Below, piece after piece: positions 1-8,439 of a stretch of DNA of 64,000 bases. Below the pieces are notes generated by a model. That model worked only from the letters and a program-made list of their open reading frames with translations. It was not told where the DNA came from and did not search any database. Position numbers and translations under genes: made by a program. The DNA is taken from positions 44,553 through 108,552 of the forward strand of contig NZ_BAAAFW010000008.1 in the NCBI RefSeq assembly GCF_039523735.1. The letters are read 5' to 3'. Numbering within the stretch: position 1 is the stretch's first letter; every line of letters begins with the position of its first letter. This DNA is from Tatumella punctata. Its GTDB lineage: Bacteria; Pseudomonadota; Gammaproteobacteria; Enterobacterales; Enterobacteriaceae.

Positions 1-1
1 G

Positions 2-676
2 GATACGATCGACCGCGATATTCTGGAGTACGAGGGGCGGGCGGCTGTACCATCTGCCCGTACCCGCGCAGTATCTGTGTTTGTTAACTGCGGTAAAGCA
101 TTACCCGGTCACCGTATTGAAATCAGAAATGAAGCCGGAATGAGACTGCCTGAGCAACAGGTCGGCCATATCTGTATTTCCGGCCCCAGCCTGATGAGTG
201 GCTATTTTGGTGACCCGCAAATACGAAAACAACTGCTGAATAACGGATGGATGGACACGGGAGATCTCGGATACCAGTCGGCAGGTTACCTGTATGTCAC
301 CGGACGTAAAAAAGATTTAATTATCATCCGCGGCCGCAATATCTGGCCACGGGATATTGAGTATCTGGCGGAGTCGGAACCCGAAGTGAACAGGGGCGAT
401 GCCATCGCTTTTGTGACGGAGGATCACGGGGAGAATGCCCGGATAATCCTGCAAATCCAGTGTCGGATCAGCTCAGAAGAACGTCGTAAACAGCTGGTCC
501 GCTCGTTATCTGCCAGCATCCAGAGCGAATTCGGGGTGGTGGTGGAGATCGAACTGTTGCCGCCCCATAGTCTGCCGCGTACTTCTTCCGGTAAACCGGC
601 GAGGGCAGAAGCGAGGAAGCGCTGGATGACCACGGCAGTCTGTCCTGCGCTGCCGGTCCCCGGATTCGCCCCATGA
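2..676 (+). CDS. Fatty-acyl-AMP ligase (FAAL-type), C-terminal part; 5' end outside the window
   Basis: The reading frame is open to the left edge, so this is the last about 224 residues of a larger enzyme. Adenylate-forming motifs are visible: GWMDTGDLGY (the conserved TGD), then GRKKDLIIIRGRNIWPRDIE at the hinge, and near the end TSSGKPAR carrying the C-terminal lysine motif. The hinge sequence with RGRN-x-x-P-x-DIE is typical of fatty-acyl-AMP ligases, which load a fatty acid onto an acyl carrier protein instead of CoA. The stop overlaps the next start (ATGA at 673-676), so the two genes are translationally coupled. With the ACP and the oxoamine synthase downstream, the likely role is to activate and load the acyl chain for a lipid. 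An ordinary acyl-CoA ligase is possible but less likely. Confidence 0.85.
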   Translation, partial: DTIDRDILEYEGRAAVPSARTRAVSVFVNCGKALPGHRIEIRNEAGMRLPEQQVGHICISGPSLMSGYFGDPQIRKQLLNNGWMDTGDLGYQSAGYLYVTGRKKDLIIIRGRNIWPRDIEYLAESEPEVNRGDAIAFVTEDHGENARIILQIQCRISSEERRKQLVRSLSASIQSEFGVVVEIELLPPHSLPRTSSGKPARAEARKRWMTTAVCPALPVPGFAP

Positions 677-1587
677 ACCGTACGGTTGCCCTGACCGGCG
701 GCACCGGCTTTATTGGCCGGTATATCGTCGGTGATTTGCTACGACGCGGGTTCAGGATCCGCGCCCTGACCCGTACTCAGCGTTCAGCCCCTGACGCACG
801 GCTAAGCTGGGTGCATGGCTGTCTGGAAAGTCCGCAGGCGCTCTGTGAACTGGTTCGCGGGGCCGATGATGTGATCCATTGTGCCGGTCAGGTCAGAGGC
901 GGCAGCGAAAACGTTTTTACCCGCACGAATCTGCACGGCAGCCAGGCGTTGTTACAGGCAGCTTTGCACAGCGGTCAGTGTCGCCGTTTTCTGTTTATCT
1001 CTTCTCTGGCCGCCCGCCATCCGGAACTTTCCTGGTACGCCGCTTCTAAACACCGGGCTGAGCAGCAACTGCAGACGCTTGCAGGAGATATTTCCCTCGG
1101 TATCTTCCGGCCGACAGCGGTCTATGGCTGTGGTGATAAAGAACTTTACCCGTTATTGAACGGCCTGTTACGCGGGGTATTACCCTGCCCGGCAGGCCAT
1201 GACGGGACACTTTCTTTTCTGCACGTCAGTGATTTAGCTACTGCAGTCAGCCAGTGGCTGCTGAGCGCATCTCCGGCCACCGGTATTTATGAACTCTGTG
1301 ACGGCATGCCAGGAGGCTATAGCTGGAAACGCCTGCAGCTCATCGGGGCCAGTGTCCGCCGGGGGCCGGTATGGCGGGCCAGTATCCCGTTAACGGTGCT
1401 GAGATTACTGGCGGCGATCTCTGTGCAGTGCCACCGCGTGACGGGGAAAGCACCAATGCTTACCCCGGCTAAAATCCGCGAAATCATCCATCCGGACTGG
1501 TCTGCCAGTAATCAGCGGCTGACTGCCGCTATCAGCTGGCGTCCTGAAGTGAGTCTCGAACGTGCTTTACGTGAGCGGCTTTTTTAA
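673..1587 (+). CDS. NAD(P)-dependent epimerase/reductase of the extended SDR family (ceramide-reductase-like)
   Basis: A 304-residue protein with an N-terminal Rossmann motif TGGTGFIG (residues 8-15) and an SDR active site, with S110/S111, Y122 and K126 in WYAASK. It lies between the acyl-AMP ligase and the ACP and overlaps the former by 4 bp. In Caulobacter-type ceramide clusters an extended SDR of this kind (CerR) reduces the 3-oxo group made by serine palmitoyltransferase. The same role here, reducing the ketone left by the downstream oxoamine synthase, is inferred from context. The family alone would also allow a sugar-nucleotide epimerase, though no glycosyltransferase is visible nearby. 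Confidence 0.8.
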   Translation: MNRTVALTGGTGFIGRYIVGDLLRRGFRIRALTRTQRSAPDARLSWVHGCLESPQALCELVRGADDVIHCAGQVRGGSENVFTRTNLHGSQALLQAALHSGQCRRFLFISSLAARHPELSWYAASKHRAEQQLQTLAGDISLGIFRPTAVYGCGDKELYPLLNGLLRGVLPCPAGHDGTLSFLHVSDLATAVSQWLLSASPATGIYELCDGMPGGYSWKRLQLIGASVRRGPVWRASIPLTVLRLLAAISVQCHRVTGKAPMLTPAKIREIIHPDWSASNQRLTAAISWRPEVSLERALRERLF

Positions 1588-1617
1588 TTCTCTGAACCGA
1601 GGTTTTACAACGTAGCT

Positions 1618-1878
1618 ATGCTAAATCGTGATGCTGTGATGACCTGTATTCTGACCTGCCTGAAAAATATTGCTGACAGTGGTGTGGAAATCACCCCCGA
1701 CAGCGATTTGATTAATGACCTGGGGCTGGAATCTGTCAGGGTGCTGGATTTGCTGATGATGCTTGAAGATAAACTGGATATCTCGATTCCGATTAATATC
1801 CTGCTGGACGTCAGAACTCCGCGGCAGTTACTGAACGCCTTGCAACCCTGGCTGGAGAACGCAAATGGGTCTTTATGA
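1618..1878 (+). CDS. Acyl carrier protein
   Basis: A small acidic protein of 86 residues with the phosphopantetheine site DLGLES, the modified serine being S39. The following helix (VRVLDLLMMLEDKL) is typical of carrier proteins. The gene end overlaps the start of the synthase gene by 14 bp, which points to a dedicated carrier. It differs from the fatty-acid-synthesis AcpP, whose motif is DSLD, and should be charged by the acyl-AMP ligase upstream. The ribosome site is weak (GAGG about 13 bp upstream), so translation may depend on coupling. Confidence 0.9.
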   Translation: MLNRDAVMTCILTCLKNIADSGVEITPDSDLINDLGLESVRVLDLLMMLEDKLDISIPINILLDVRTPRQLLNALQPWLENANGSL

Positions 1879-3037
1879 TAAATTCTCCCGTTTGAAAAAC
1901 CAGCGGCAGTATTTCAGTCACTCGGGACTGAATCCGTTCGGTACCTGCATCGATGAAGTTTATTCGGCAACTGAGGGACGTATCGGCGACCGGCGGGTAA
2001 TACTCGCCGGGACCAACAATTATCTGGGCCTGACTTTCGACCCGCAGGCAATAGCTGACGGTCAGATGGCAATGGCACAGCAGGGCACCGGAACCACGGG
2101 CTCACGGATGGCCAACGGCAGCTATGGTTCCCACCTTGCACTGGAACAGGAACTGGCGGCATTTTTTGGCCGTCCGTCGGCGATTGTGTTCTCTACCGGA
2201 TATACGGCTAATCTGGCAGTGATCAGTACGCTGGCCTGTCCCGGGGCAGTGGTATTAATAGATGCGGACAGCCATGCCAGTATCTATGATGCCTGCGCAC
2301 TGGGCGGGGCAGAGATTATCCGCTTCCGGCACAATGATGTGGCCGATTTGGATCGCCGCCTGCAACGGCTGGGAGAGCGGGCTGCAGAGGCACTGATCAT
2401 TGTCGAAGGCATTTACAGCATGCTGGGGGATGTTGCCCCGCTGGCGGAGATTGTCGCTGTAAAAAAACAGCGGGGTGGCTACCTGCTGGTGGATGAAGCG
2501 CACTCGTTCGGCGTGACCGGGCCTAATGGCCGCGGACTGGCTGAAGAAGCGGGTGTGGAACAGGATGTTGATATTATTCTGGGCACATTCAGTAAAAGTC
2601 TGGCCGCGATTGGCGGTTTTGCTACCGGCAGTAAAGAGATGGAAGTACTGCGTTACAGCAGCCGGCCATATATTTTCACCGCATCGCCTTCCCCGGCCAG
2701 TATTGCCTCAGTGCGGGCCTCTTTACGTACCATTGCCGGTTGCCCGGCATTGAGAAATAAGTTGTGGGACAACGCGAGACGTTTATACCACGGGCTGTCA
2801 TTGGCCGGTTATCAGTCGGGGCCGCGCATTAGCCCGGTGGTGCCGGTGATGATTGCTTCGCAGGAGGAAGGGCTGCGCTTATGGCGTGACCTGATTGATC
2901 ACGGGGTGTACGTTAATCTGGTCTTGCCCCCGGCGGCCCCGGCCGGTATGACTCTGCTGCGCTGCAGCGTCAATGCGGCGCACAGTGAACAGCAAATTGA
3001 TAAAATTATTCAGGTATTTACCCGGCTAAAACAATAA
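1865..3037 (+). CDS. PLP-dependent alpha-oxoamine synthase, serine-palmitoyltransferase-like
   Basis: A 390-residue protein covering the whole alpha-oxoamine synthase family. The visible active site comprises H137 (DSH, stacking on PLP), D210 and H213 in VDEAH, and the Schiff-base lysine K244 in GTFSKS. Serine palmitoyltransferases carry GTFSKS, whereas 8-amino-7-oxononanoate synthase and KBL usually have TLGKA, so the motif favours a sphingoid-base enzyme. With its own ACP and acyl-AMP ligase it probably condenses an amino acid (serine is most likely, but alanine, glycine or cysteate cannot be excluded) with an acyl-ACP to give a 3-oxo long-chain base. It is the key enzyme of this cluster. 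Confidence 0.85.
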   Translation: MGLYDKFSRLKNQRQYFSHSGLNPFGTCIDEVYSATEGRIGDRRVILAGTNNYLGLTFDPQAIADGQMAMAQQGTGTTGSRMANGSYGSHLALEQELAAFFGRPSAIVFSTGYTANLAVISTLACPGAVVLIDADSHASIYDACALGGAEIIRFRHNDVADLDRRLQRLGERAAEALIIVEGIYSMLGDVAPLAEIVAVKKQRGGYLLVDEAHSFGVTGPNGRGLAEEAGVEQDVDIILGTFSKSLAAIGGFATGSKEMEVLRYSSRPYIFTASPSPASIASVRASLRTIAGCPALRNKLWDNARRLYHGLSLAGYQSGPRISPVVPVMIASQEEGLRLWRDLIDHGVYVNLVLPPAAPAGMTLLRCSVNAAHSEQQIDKIIQVFTRLKQ

Positions 3038-3087
3038 CCGTCACAGGATTACGCATAATGATGGCGGATGCGTAATCCGGACAATGG

Positions 3088-3816
3088 TTATTGCCGCGGT
3101 GCATTACCGGCAGGAGGGCAGTAGCCGCGACGTTCCATAAACTGCCCGATTGCCTGACCGGCGAGGGTAATCACCTGATTCAGGGGCTGATCGGCATCAA
3201 TATCCACCACTTCTGCATTACTGAAAGTAAGCTGTGGTGTCACCGCTATTTTTCTGGCCAGTTTTTCTTCAGAATGGTCGGGTTTTCGCTGGCAGGCAAT
3301 ATTCAGACTGACATTCAGTTTAATCACCATATCCGGTTGTTGCAGGGTCATCCATGCAAATAACTTACGTTCTTTTTCTGCCATCCGCTGAATAACCCGT
3401 CCGGCGGTTATCTGTTCGGGGAATGACGGACTGTCATAGCCGCCGGGCACCTGTGTTTGCGGAAAACGGTCAGTGAGTACAATATATCCTTTACGCCGGT
3501 ATTTCAGCATCCTGCGAAAACGTAATAACCGTCGTCCGACAAAAGCCATAATAACCAGCGCGGATAACAGACTGACATTTGCCTGTGGTGATTTTATTTT
3601 CTTTGTATTATGTACAATGGCTTTTTTTAATGGTTTACCCAGTAAAGGTAAAGCAGATAATGCACGGCCGGTGTTTCCTGCCTGTTTACCTAAATGTACC
3701 GGCATCGCCGGGCCATATCTTCGCAGTTCATTGATCAGATATTTACAAATCGTTGACTTTCCCGAACCATCACTGCCAATAACCGCAATTAGCGGTGGCC
3801 AACTGGAATTTATCAT
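3088..3816 (-). CDS. Thymidylate-kinase-like P-loop protein, paralog 1
   Basis: A 242-residue protein with Walker A GSDGSGKST (residues 14-22), a central DRFPQ corresponding to the DR motif of thymidylate kinase, and a lid-like RKPDH segment near residue 180. It belongs to the broad dTMP-kinase-like family but is too different to be the housekeeping Tmk. It is the only gene of the 1-10.6 kb cluster on the minus strand and converges on the synthase gene. Two further paralogs (4075-4800 and 4828-5595) share the same motif order. The substrate is unknown. A role in phosphorylating a lipid precursor or head group is a guess from context. Confidence 0.75.
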   Translation of the reverse strand: MINSSWPPLIAVIGSDGSGKSTICKYLINELRRYGPAMPVHLGKQAGNTGRALSALPLLGKPLKKAIVHNTKKIKSPQANVSLLSALVIMAFVGRRLLRFRRMLKYRRKGYIVLTDRFPQTQVPGGYDSPSFPEQITAGRVIQRMAEKERKLFAWMTLQQPDMVIKLNVSLNIACQRKPDHSEEKLARKIAVTPQLTFSNAEVVDIDADQPLNQVITLAGQAIGQFMERRGYCPPAGNAPRQ

Positions 3817-4074
3817 GGTTTGCTCTTTTGATAAAATAATCCCGAATATAACAGCTGTTATTTAATAATTCTGCACAAAACAGGGCATTTTAGTGCCGGT
3901 GGTGGACAAATAGTGCTTAGTTATTATGTGATATTTATTTAAGTGATAAATAAATTAAAGTAATAACCGGCAGTTATTTTATGTTTTTGACTTTAATTGC
4001 GCATTTCAGTTTTGCTATGTTGAATATGTCTTTATTTAGAATAAAATGATTTTTTTAATTTATGGATAATCACT
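3817..4074. promoter_or_regulatory. AT-rich divergent intergenic region between two kinase-like genes
   Basis: About 258 bp much richer in A and T than the flanking genes, lying between the divergent starts at 3816 (minus) and 4075 (plus). It must hold promoters for both sides, but I could not pick a convincing -35/-10 pair. Its AT content would suit silencing by H-NS-type proteins (inference). Confidence 0.4.
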
Positions 4075-4800
4075 GTGTCTGCACAGGAAATAAAAAGCCT
4101 TCCTCCGTCGGCAGGGAAAATAATTGCTATCACAGGTTGTGATGGCTCCGGAAAATCAACGCTGGCGAACAGTCTGGTGAATTACTTATCTGCATACAAC
4201 CCTACAGAACTGATTTATCTCGGTCAGTCATCAGGGGCGATAGGCCGATGGCTGGGACAGTTGCCGCTGGTTGGCGGGCCGGTGGGGCGGTTTCTTTTAT
4301 CCCGCGCACAGCGGGTCAGTGAACATCCCTCCCGTCTGCCGGGCAATCTGACCGCACTGGTCATCTTCTTACTTTCTTGCTGGCGGGGTTATAAATTCCG
4401 GAAAATGCTGAAGAAAGCCCGCCAGGGGAGATTGCTGATCACCGATCGTTATCCGCAGGCTGAGGTCGCAGGGTTTCGGGTTGATGGCGCACAACTGGCG
4501 AAAACCAGTGGCGGAAACCGCTGGCTGGGCTGGCTGCGCCGCAGGGAGCAGAGGTTGTACCAGTGGATGGCCTCATACCCGCCGCGGTTGCTGATTCGGC
4601 TGAACGTGGACGAACAAACCGCCTGTACCCGCAAGCCGGATCATCCTGCGGTGGCATTGCGCGAAAAAATAGCGGTGATCCCGTCTCTGACCTTTAACGG
4701 GGCCACCATTATTGATCTTGATGGTACTGCGCCTGCCGCCGAGATCTGTCAGGCATCGTTACGTGCCATACTCCAGCGACTGACCCCGCCAGATATGTGA
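4075..4800 (+). CDS. Thymidylate-kinase-like P-loop protein, paralog 2
   Basis: A 241-residue protein starting at GTG, with Walker A GCDGSGKST (residues 21-29), DRYPQAEVAG in the middle and RKPDHP towards the end. It has the same architecture as its neighbours at 3088-3816 and 4828-5595, so the three arose by local duplication. The central part between Walker A and DRYPQ is basic and partly hydrophobic, which could favour a membrane-associated substrate, but this is speculative. Nucleoside-monophosphate kinase activity is the family default. The true substrate cannot be read from sequence. Confidence 0.75.
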   Translation: MSAQEIKSLPPSAGKIIAITGCDGSGKSTLANSLVNYLSAYNPTELIYLGQSSGAIGRWLGQLPLVGGPVGRFLLSRAQRVSEHPSRLPGNLTALVIFLLSCWRGYKFRKMLKKARQGRLLITDRYPQAEVAGFRVDGAQLAKTSGGNRWLGWLRRREQRLYQWMASYPPRLLIRLNVDEQTACTRKPDHPAVALREKIAVIPSLTFNGATIIDLDGTAPAAEICQASLRAILQRLTPPDM

Positions 4801-4827
4801 TGGTCAGGGGATTTTCAGGCGAAATTT

Positions 4828-5595
4828 ATGAAAACAGAAACTCCGTTCAACACCCGCCGTCCGGCTGAGTGCATTAAGGGACTGATTGCGGTGGTCGGCA
4901 GCGATGGCACCGGTAAGTCGACCCTGACAGCTGATATCGTTAACCGTCTGAGGGTACAGCGTCCGGTGGTACGGCGCTACCTTGGACTTATTTCCGGTGA
5001 AAATGGCGACAAAATTAAACAATTACCGCTGATTGGCATCTGGCTGGAACGCAGGCTGGCGGCCAAATCTGATAAAAGCCAGCGTATGAGCAACCAGGCT
5101 CCGTCCCTGTGGGTGGCGCTGATTATGTATGGTTTTTCTCTGTGGCGGGCCGCCTGTTTGCGTAAAACGGTACGGCTGGCAGACAGCGGAGTGCTGGTGA
5201 TCTGTGATCGTTACCCGCAGGCGGAAATATCCGGCTTCTATTATGACGGGCCGGGCATTGGTATCGAACGGGTCAGGGGCCGCTTACTGACACGGCTGGC
5301 CGAAAGTGAACGGCGTCTCTATCAGCAGATGGCCTCAATCCGTCCCGGACTGATCCTGCGGCTGGATATTGACGCGGATACGGCATTTTCCCGTAAACCG
5401 GATCACTCTTACGAAGAGTTGCAGGACAAAATTTCACAGATGCAGCGTATCAGCTATAACGGCGCCCGTATTATTGAGCTGGACTCACGGATCGCTTATC
5501 CACGGGTGCTGAATAATGCATTAGCGGCAATTTCGCGACTGGCTTCTGATGGCGGTGATATCCGACAGCAGCAGGATATTTTTTATGGAAAATAG
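4828..5595 (+). CDS. Thymidylate-kinase-like P-loop protein, paralog 3
   Basis: A 255-residue protein with Walker A GSDGTGKST (residues 24-32), DRYPQAEISGFYYDG near the middle and RKPDHS near residue 190. It follows paralog 2 by 27 bp and precedes the flippase by 45 bp, so the three genes are probably co-transcribed. All three paralogs keep the P-loop lysine, the DR motif and the basic RKPDH lid, so all look catalytically competent. Their retention in one cluster suggests different substrates or a hetero-oligomer. Confidence 0.75.
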   Translation: MKTETPFNTRRPAECIKGLIAVVGSDGTGKSTLTADIVNRLRVQRPVVRRYLGLISGENGDKIKQLPLIGIWLERRLAAKSDKSQRMSNQAPSLWVALIMYGFSLWRAACLRKTVRLADSGVLVICDRYPQAEISGFYYDGPGIGIERVRGRLLTRLAESERRLYQQMASIRPGLILRLDIDADTAFSRKPDHSYEELQDKISQMQRISYNGARIIELDSRIAYPRVLNNALAAISRLASDGGDIRQQQDIFYGK

Positions 5596-5640
5596 CCTGA
5601 TAGCCGGCCACTGTCCGGTAAAATGTGCGGACGGTAAACC

Positions 5641-6975
5641 ATGAAGCACTGGTTGCGTGACGGTGCCTTCCGTTCCCTGTTACGTAATGCTGTCAGTCTT
5701 TGCTGCGGCAGTGTGGTCAGTGCGTTGCTCGGTTTGCTGGCCTTATCCTGTGCAGGTAAAGGTATGACGCCACGTATGTTCGGCGTGCTGGTGGTTATTC
5801 AGGCCTATAACAAAGCCGTCAGTGACCTGATTAAGTTTCAGACCTGGCAGTTTGTGGTGCAGTTTGGCACCCCGGCCCTGCAGGAGAATAATACTGGCCG
5901 CTTCCGTGAAGTCGTCCGCTTTTCATTCGGTCTGGATATCGTCAGTAGTCTGATAGCAATTACTGGCGGGATTGGTTTGTTGCCGTTTCTTGCCTCCTCC
6001 CTGGGGTTAGACCGGGAAACCCTCTGGCTGGCGATGGTGTATTGCACCTTAATCCCTTCCATGACTTCTTCGACACCGACCGGTATTTTACGCGCCCTGG
6101 ATCGCTTTGATTTAATTGCGATACAGCAGGCGGTCAGGCCATTTTTACAGGCGGCGGGCAGCGTGATTTGCTATTACTTCAGGCTCGGTTTTGCGGGGTT
6201 TATGATCAGCTGGTATATCGCTAACCTGGCAGGCGGCAGCCTTTTCTGGTGGTTTGCCGGACGGGAACTGAAACGGCGTAATATCCGTCATGCGCTGAAA
6301 CCGGCCCTGTTTGGCGCGGCCAGAAACCTGCACGGGGCCTGGGACTTTGTCTGGACGACCAATATCGCTCATACCCTGTGGGCGGCAAGAAACTCATGCA
6401 GCACCGTGCTGGTCGGACTGGTCTCCGGCCCGGCGGCTGCCGGGTTATTTAAAATAGCCATGACCTTTTATGATGCTACCGGAACACCGGCCCGGTTACT
6501 GGAAAAAAGCTTTTATCCGGAAGTGATGCGGCTTGACCCGCGAACCTCCGCCCCCTGGCGACTGGGGTTACGTGCAGCCCTGATGGCCGGAGGACTGGGT
6601 ATTGCTGTGGCCTTACTGGTGCTGGTGGCGGGAGAACCGTTAATTACGGCGGTGTTTGGTCATCAGTATCTGGCGGCTTACGATTTAATCAAAATTATGC
6701 TGGGGGCCACCATAGTATCGATGCTGGGGTTCCCGCTGGAGTCGTTACTGTTGATGGCCGGAAAACAGCGGACGTTTTTAATCTATCAGGTACTGGCCTG
6801 TTTCTGTTACCTGATATTACTGACTGGCAGTTGTTATCTGTCCGGTGTGCGGGGGGCCGCCTATGCTTACTTTGCCGGACAATGCCTGAGTATGTTGTTA
6901 ACCCTGATCCCGACACTGCGTGCCTACCGTGGCCGTCACCGGCCGGGACGGATTATGTTCCGCGAGAGGCAGTAA
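5641..6975 (+). CDS. MOP-superfamily flippase (polysaccharide/lipid export type)
   Basis: A 444-residue, strongly hydrophobic protein with about 12 predicted membrane segments and long gaps free of charge, resembling the Wzx/MATE-like oligosaccharide flippases. It sits in the lipid cluster after the kinase-like genes. The likely role is to flip a lipid-linked product across the inner membrane before periplasmic transport. No polymerase, ligase or glycosyltransferase is seen next to it, so a classical O-antigen or capsule role is not supported within the window. Confidence 0.7.
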   Translation: MKHWLRDGAFRSLLRNAVSLCCGSVVSALLGLLALSCAGKGMTPRMFGVLVVIQAYNKAVSDLIKFQTWQFVVQFGTPALQENNTGRFREVVRFSFGLDIVSSLIAITGGIGLLPFLASSLGLDRETLWLAMVYCTLIPSMTSSTPTGILRALDRFDLIAIQQAVRPFLQAAGSVICYYFRLGFAGFMISWYIANLAGGSLFWWFAGRELKRRNIRHALKPALFGAARNLHGAWDFVWTTNIAHTLWAARNSCSTVLVGLVSGPAAAGLFKIAMTFYDATGTPARLLEKSFYPEVMRLDPRTSAPWRLGLRAALMAGGLGIAVALLVLVAGEPLITAVFGHQYLAAYDLIKIMLGATIVSMLGFPLESLLLMAGKQRTFLIYQVLACFCYLILLTGSCYLSGVRGAAYAYFAGQCLSMLLTLIPTLRAYRGRHRPGRIMFRERQ

Positions 6976-6976
6976 C

Positions 6977-7825
6977 ATGGGTAAACACTGGCAAAAGTTC
7001 CCTGCCGAAACCACGGCATTATTATTTCAGGCGGTGGAAGAGGATGATGTTATCGGGGCCGGAGACAGCCTGCCGGCCTGTGCTGAATTCGGCTACCCGT
7101 CACTGGTGTTGTATGAAAACTACGCCCTTTGTCTGCAATTCTGGGAAGAGGGCTGTCACCGTAAAGAACTGCTGGCGCTGATCAATACATTTCTGAAGAA
7201 CAGTAACCAGCCACTGGCGGTGCGGATGCGCTACAAATATATCCGTGCCCGTTACAAACACCTGCGCTTTGCCCTGCGGCTGTACAGTACCGGTCACCGG
7301 CCTGGTCGTTTGCTGAATATGACGACGGTGATGCTTGGCCACTTTCAGGATGCCTTCCGCCACGGGAATCAGGGGCAACTACGTAAATATGGCTATATCC
7401 TGCGCGGACTACTGAGTACAGCTGTCTGGTCAGTGATTGATTATGCACTGCAGCATACGGAAATTGAGACTGAGCAGGGGTTTGCCGTTTACCGGCGGGC
7501 AGAGCTACAGCGGCTGCGGCAATTAACCACCCGCCAGACGCTGAGTGGCGCAGAATTCCATGAGCTGAGAAAAATCGTCAGCCAGCAGCTGTCCTTTTAT
7601 GACACTTTGCGTTCACTGGCCCCGGAAAATATCCATGCCCGTCAGATGTCCGGATTTATGGCGGTGATTAACGGCCTGATGGGGGACCGTCATGACCAGA
7701 TGGTGGCTGATAAACTGTCAGGCGGTGATATCTACGATCGGCCGGCACCACTGGACAGTGATATCCGCCGGCGTCTGGAACAGTTACTGACCGCTTTTTC
7801 CTTACCGGCAGAGGGTAACCGATGA
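6977..7825 (+). CDS. Uncharacterised helical protein, possibly CHAD-like
   Basis: I chose ATG at 6977 because GAGAGG lies just upstream at about 6964-6969 and this start avoids a 56 bp overlap with the flippase; the product has 282 residues. It is rich in Arg, Leu and His, with no signal peptide or clear membrane segment. A stretch near residues 85-105 (RYKYIRARYKHLRFALRL) has the regular spacing of basic residues seen in CHAD domains, which bind polyphosphate, but I cannot call that family with confidence. The stop overlaps the next start (ATGA at 7822-7825). It is best kept as a hypothetical member of the lipid operon. Confidence 0.6.
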   Translation: MGKHWQKFPAETTALLFQAVEEDDVIGAGDSLPACAEFGYPSLVLYENYALCLQFWEEGCHRKELLALINTFLKNSNQPLAVRMRYKYIRARYKHLRFALRLYSTGHRPGRLLNMTTVMLGHFQDAFRHGNQGQLRKYGYILRGLLSTAVWSVIDYALQHTEIETEQGFAVYRRAELQRLRQLTTRQTLSGAEFHELRKIVSQQLSFYDTLRSLAPENIHARQMSGFMAVINGLMGDRHDQMVADKLSGGDIYDRPAPLDSDIRRRLEQLLTAFSLPAEGNR

Positions 7826-8439
7826 CCCTGTTCCGCTATCTGATACTGCTGCCATGGCTGATCATCCACGCGGCGGCGGCACATAATCTGGTGTACGGCC
7901 AGCCGGTGGCCCCGCTGCAGATCAGGGATCGCGGTCAGCTGGTTGTCAGTGCTCAGAGTATCAGCTACCGTCCCTGGGACAGTGGTGAACTGGCAGGTAA
8001 GGTGAGGGTCGTACTGGTGATGGCCGGACGCAGCACCGTAAAACACAATGATCATCAACTGATGATCGCCGTAAAGCATGCCCGCTTTCCGGTCACGGCC
8101 TTCCAGCCGGTGATTATTGTGAATATGGACGATACTGTTCCCGGAACAGGTTATTTTGTGCGTCGGAAAATAGAAAAGCTCCAGCAACGTTATCCGTGGG
8201 CCCTGTTTGTTATCGATAATGACGGGCAGGTCGGCAGGCGCTGGCAGCTGAAGGCAGACAGCAGTGCGCTGGTTGTGCTGGATAAAGGCGGCCTGGTCCG
8301 ACGGGTTGAGGAAGGCCCGCTGACAGCGGCCGACAGCCGTCAGGTATTCAGTCTGTTACAACAGCTGGTCGCCGGGGAGCGGCAGGAGGCGCTAAAACCG
8401 CGTGCTGTCATGGCGGAGAAAAACCATGGGGGTAATTGA
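7822..8439 (+). CDS. YtfJ-family periplasmic protein
   Basis: A 205-residue protein with an N-terminal signal peptide ending around AAAAH. The body matches E. coli YtfJ closely in order: PLQIRDRGQLV, GKVRVVLVMAGR, IIVNMDDTVPGTGYFVR, YPWALFVIDNDG, SSALVVLDKGG. YtfJ has a thioredoxin-like fold but no redox cysteine pair, and its function is unknown. A copy inside a lipid-export operon, translationally coupled on both sides, suggests a periplasmic accessory role for the transport steps. The tail is about 20 residues longer than usual and overlaps the LptF-like start. Confidence 0.8.
   Translation: MTLFRYLILLPWLIIHAAAAHNLVYGQPVAPLQIRDRGQLVVSAQSISYRPWDSGELAGKVRVVLVMAGRSTVKHNDHQLMIAVKHARFPVTAFQPVIIVNMDDTVPGTGYFVRRKIEKLQQRYPWALFVIDNDGQVGRRWQLKADSSALVVLDKGGLVRRVEEGPLTAADSRQVFSLLQQLVAGERQEALKPRAVMAEKNHGGN

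Noticed and set aside
4439..4657. Antisense frames inside the kinase-like genes
   Set aside because: They are shadows of well-supported coding regions with no independent start signals.
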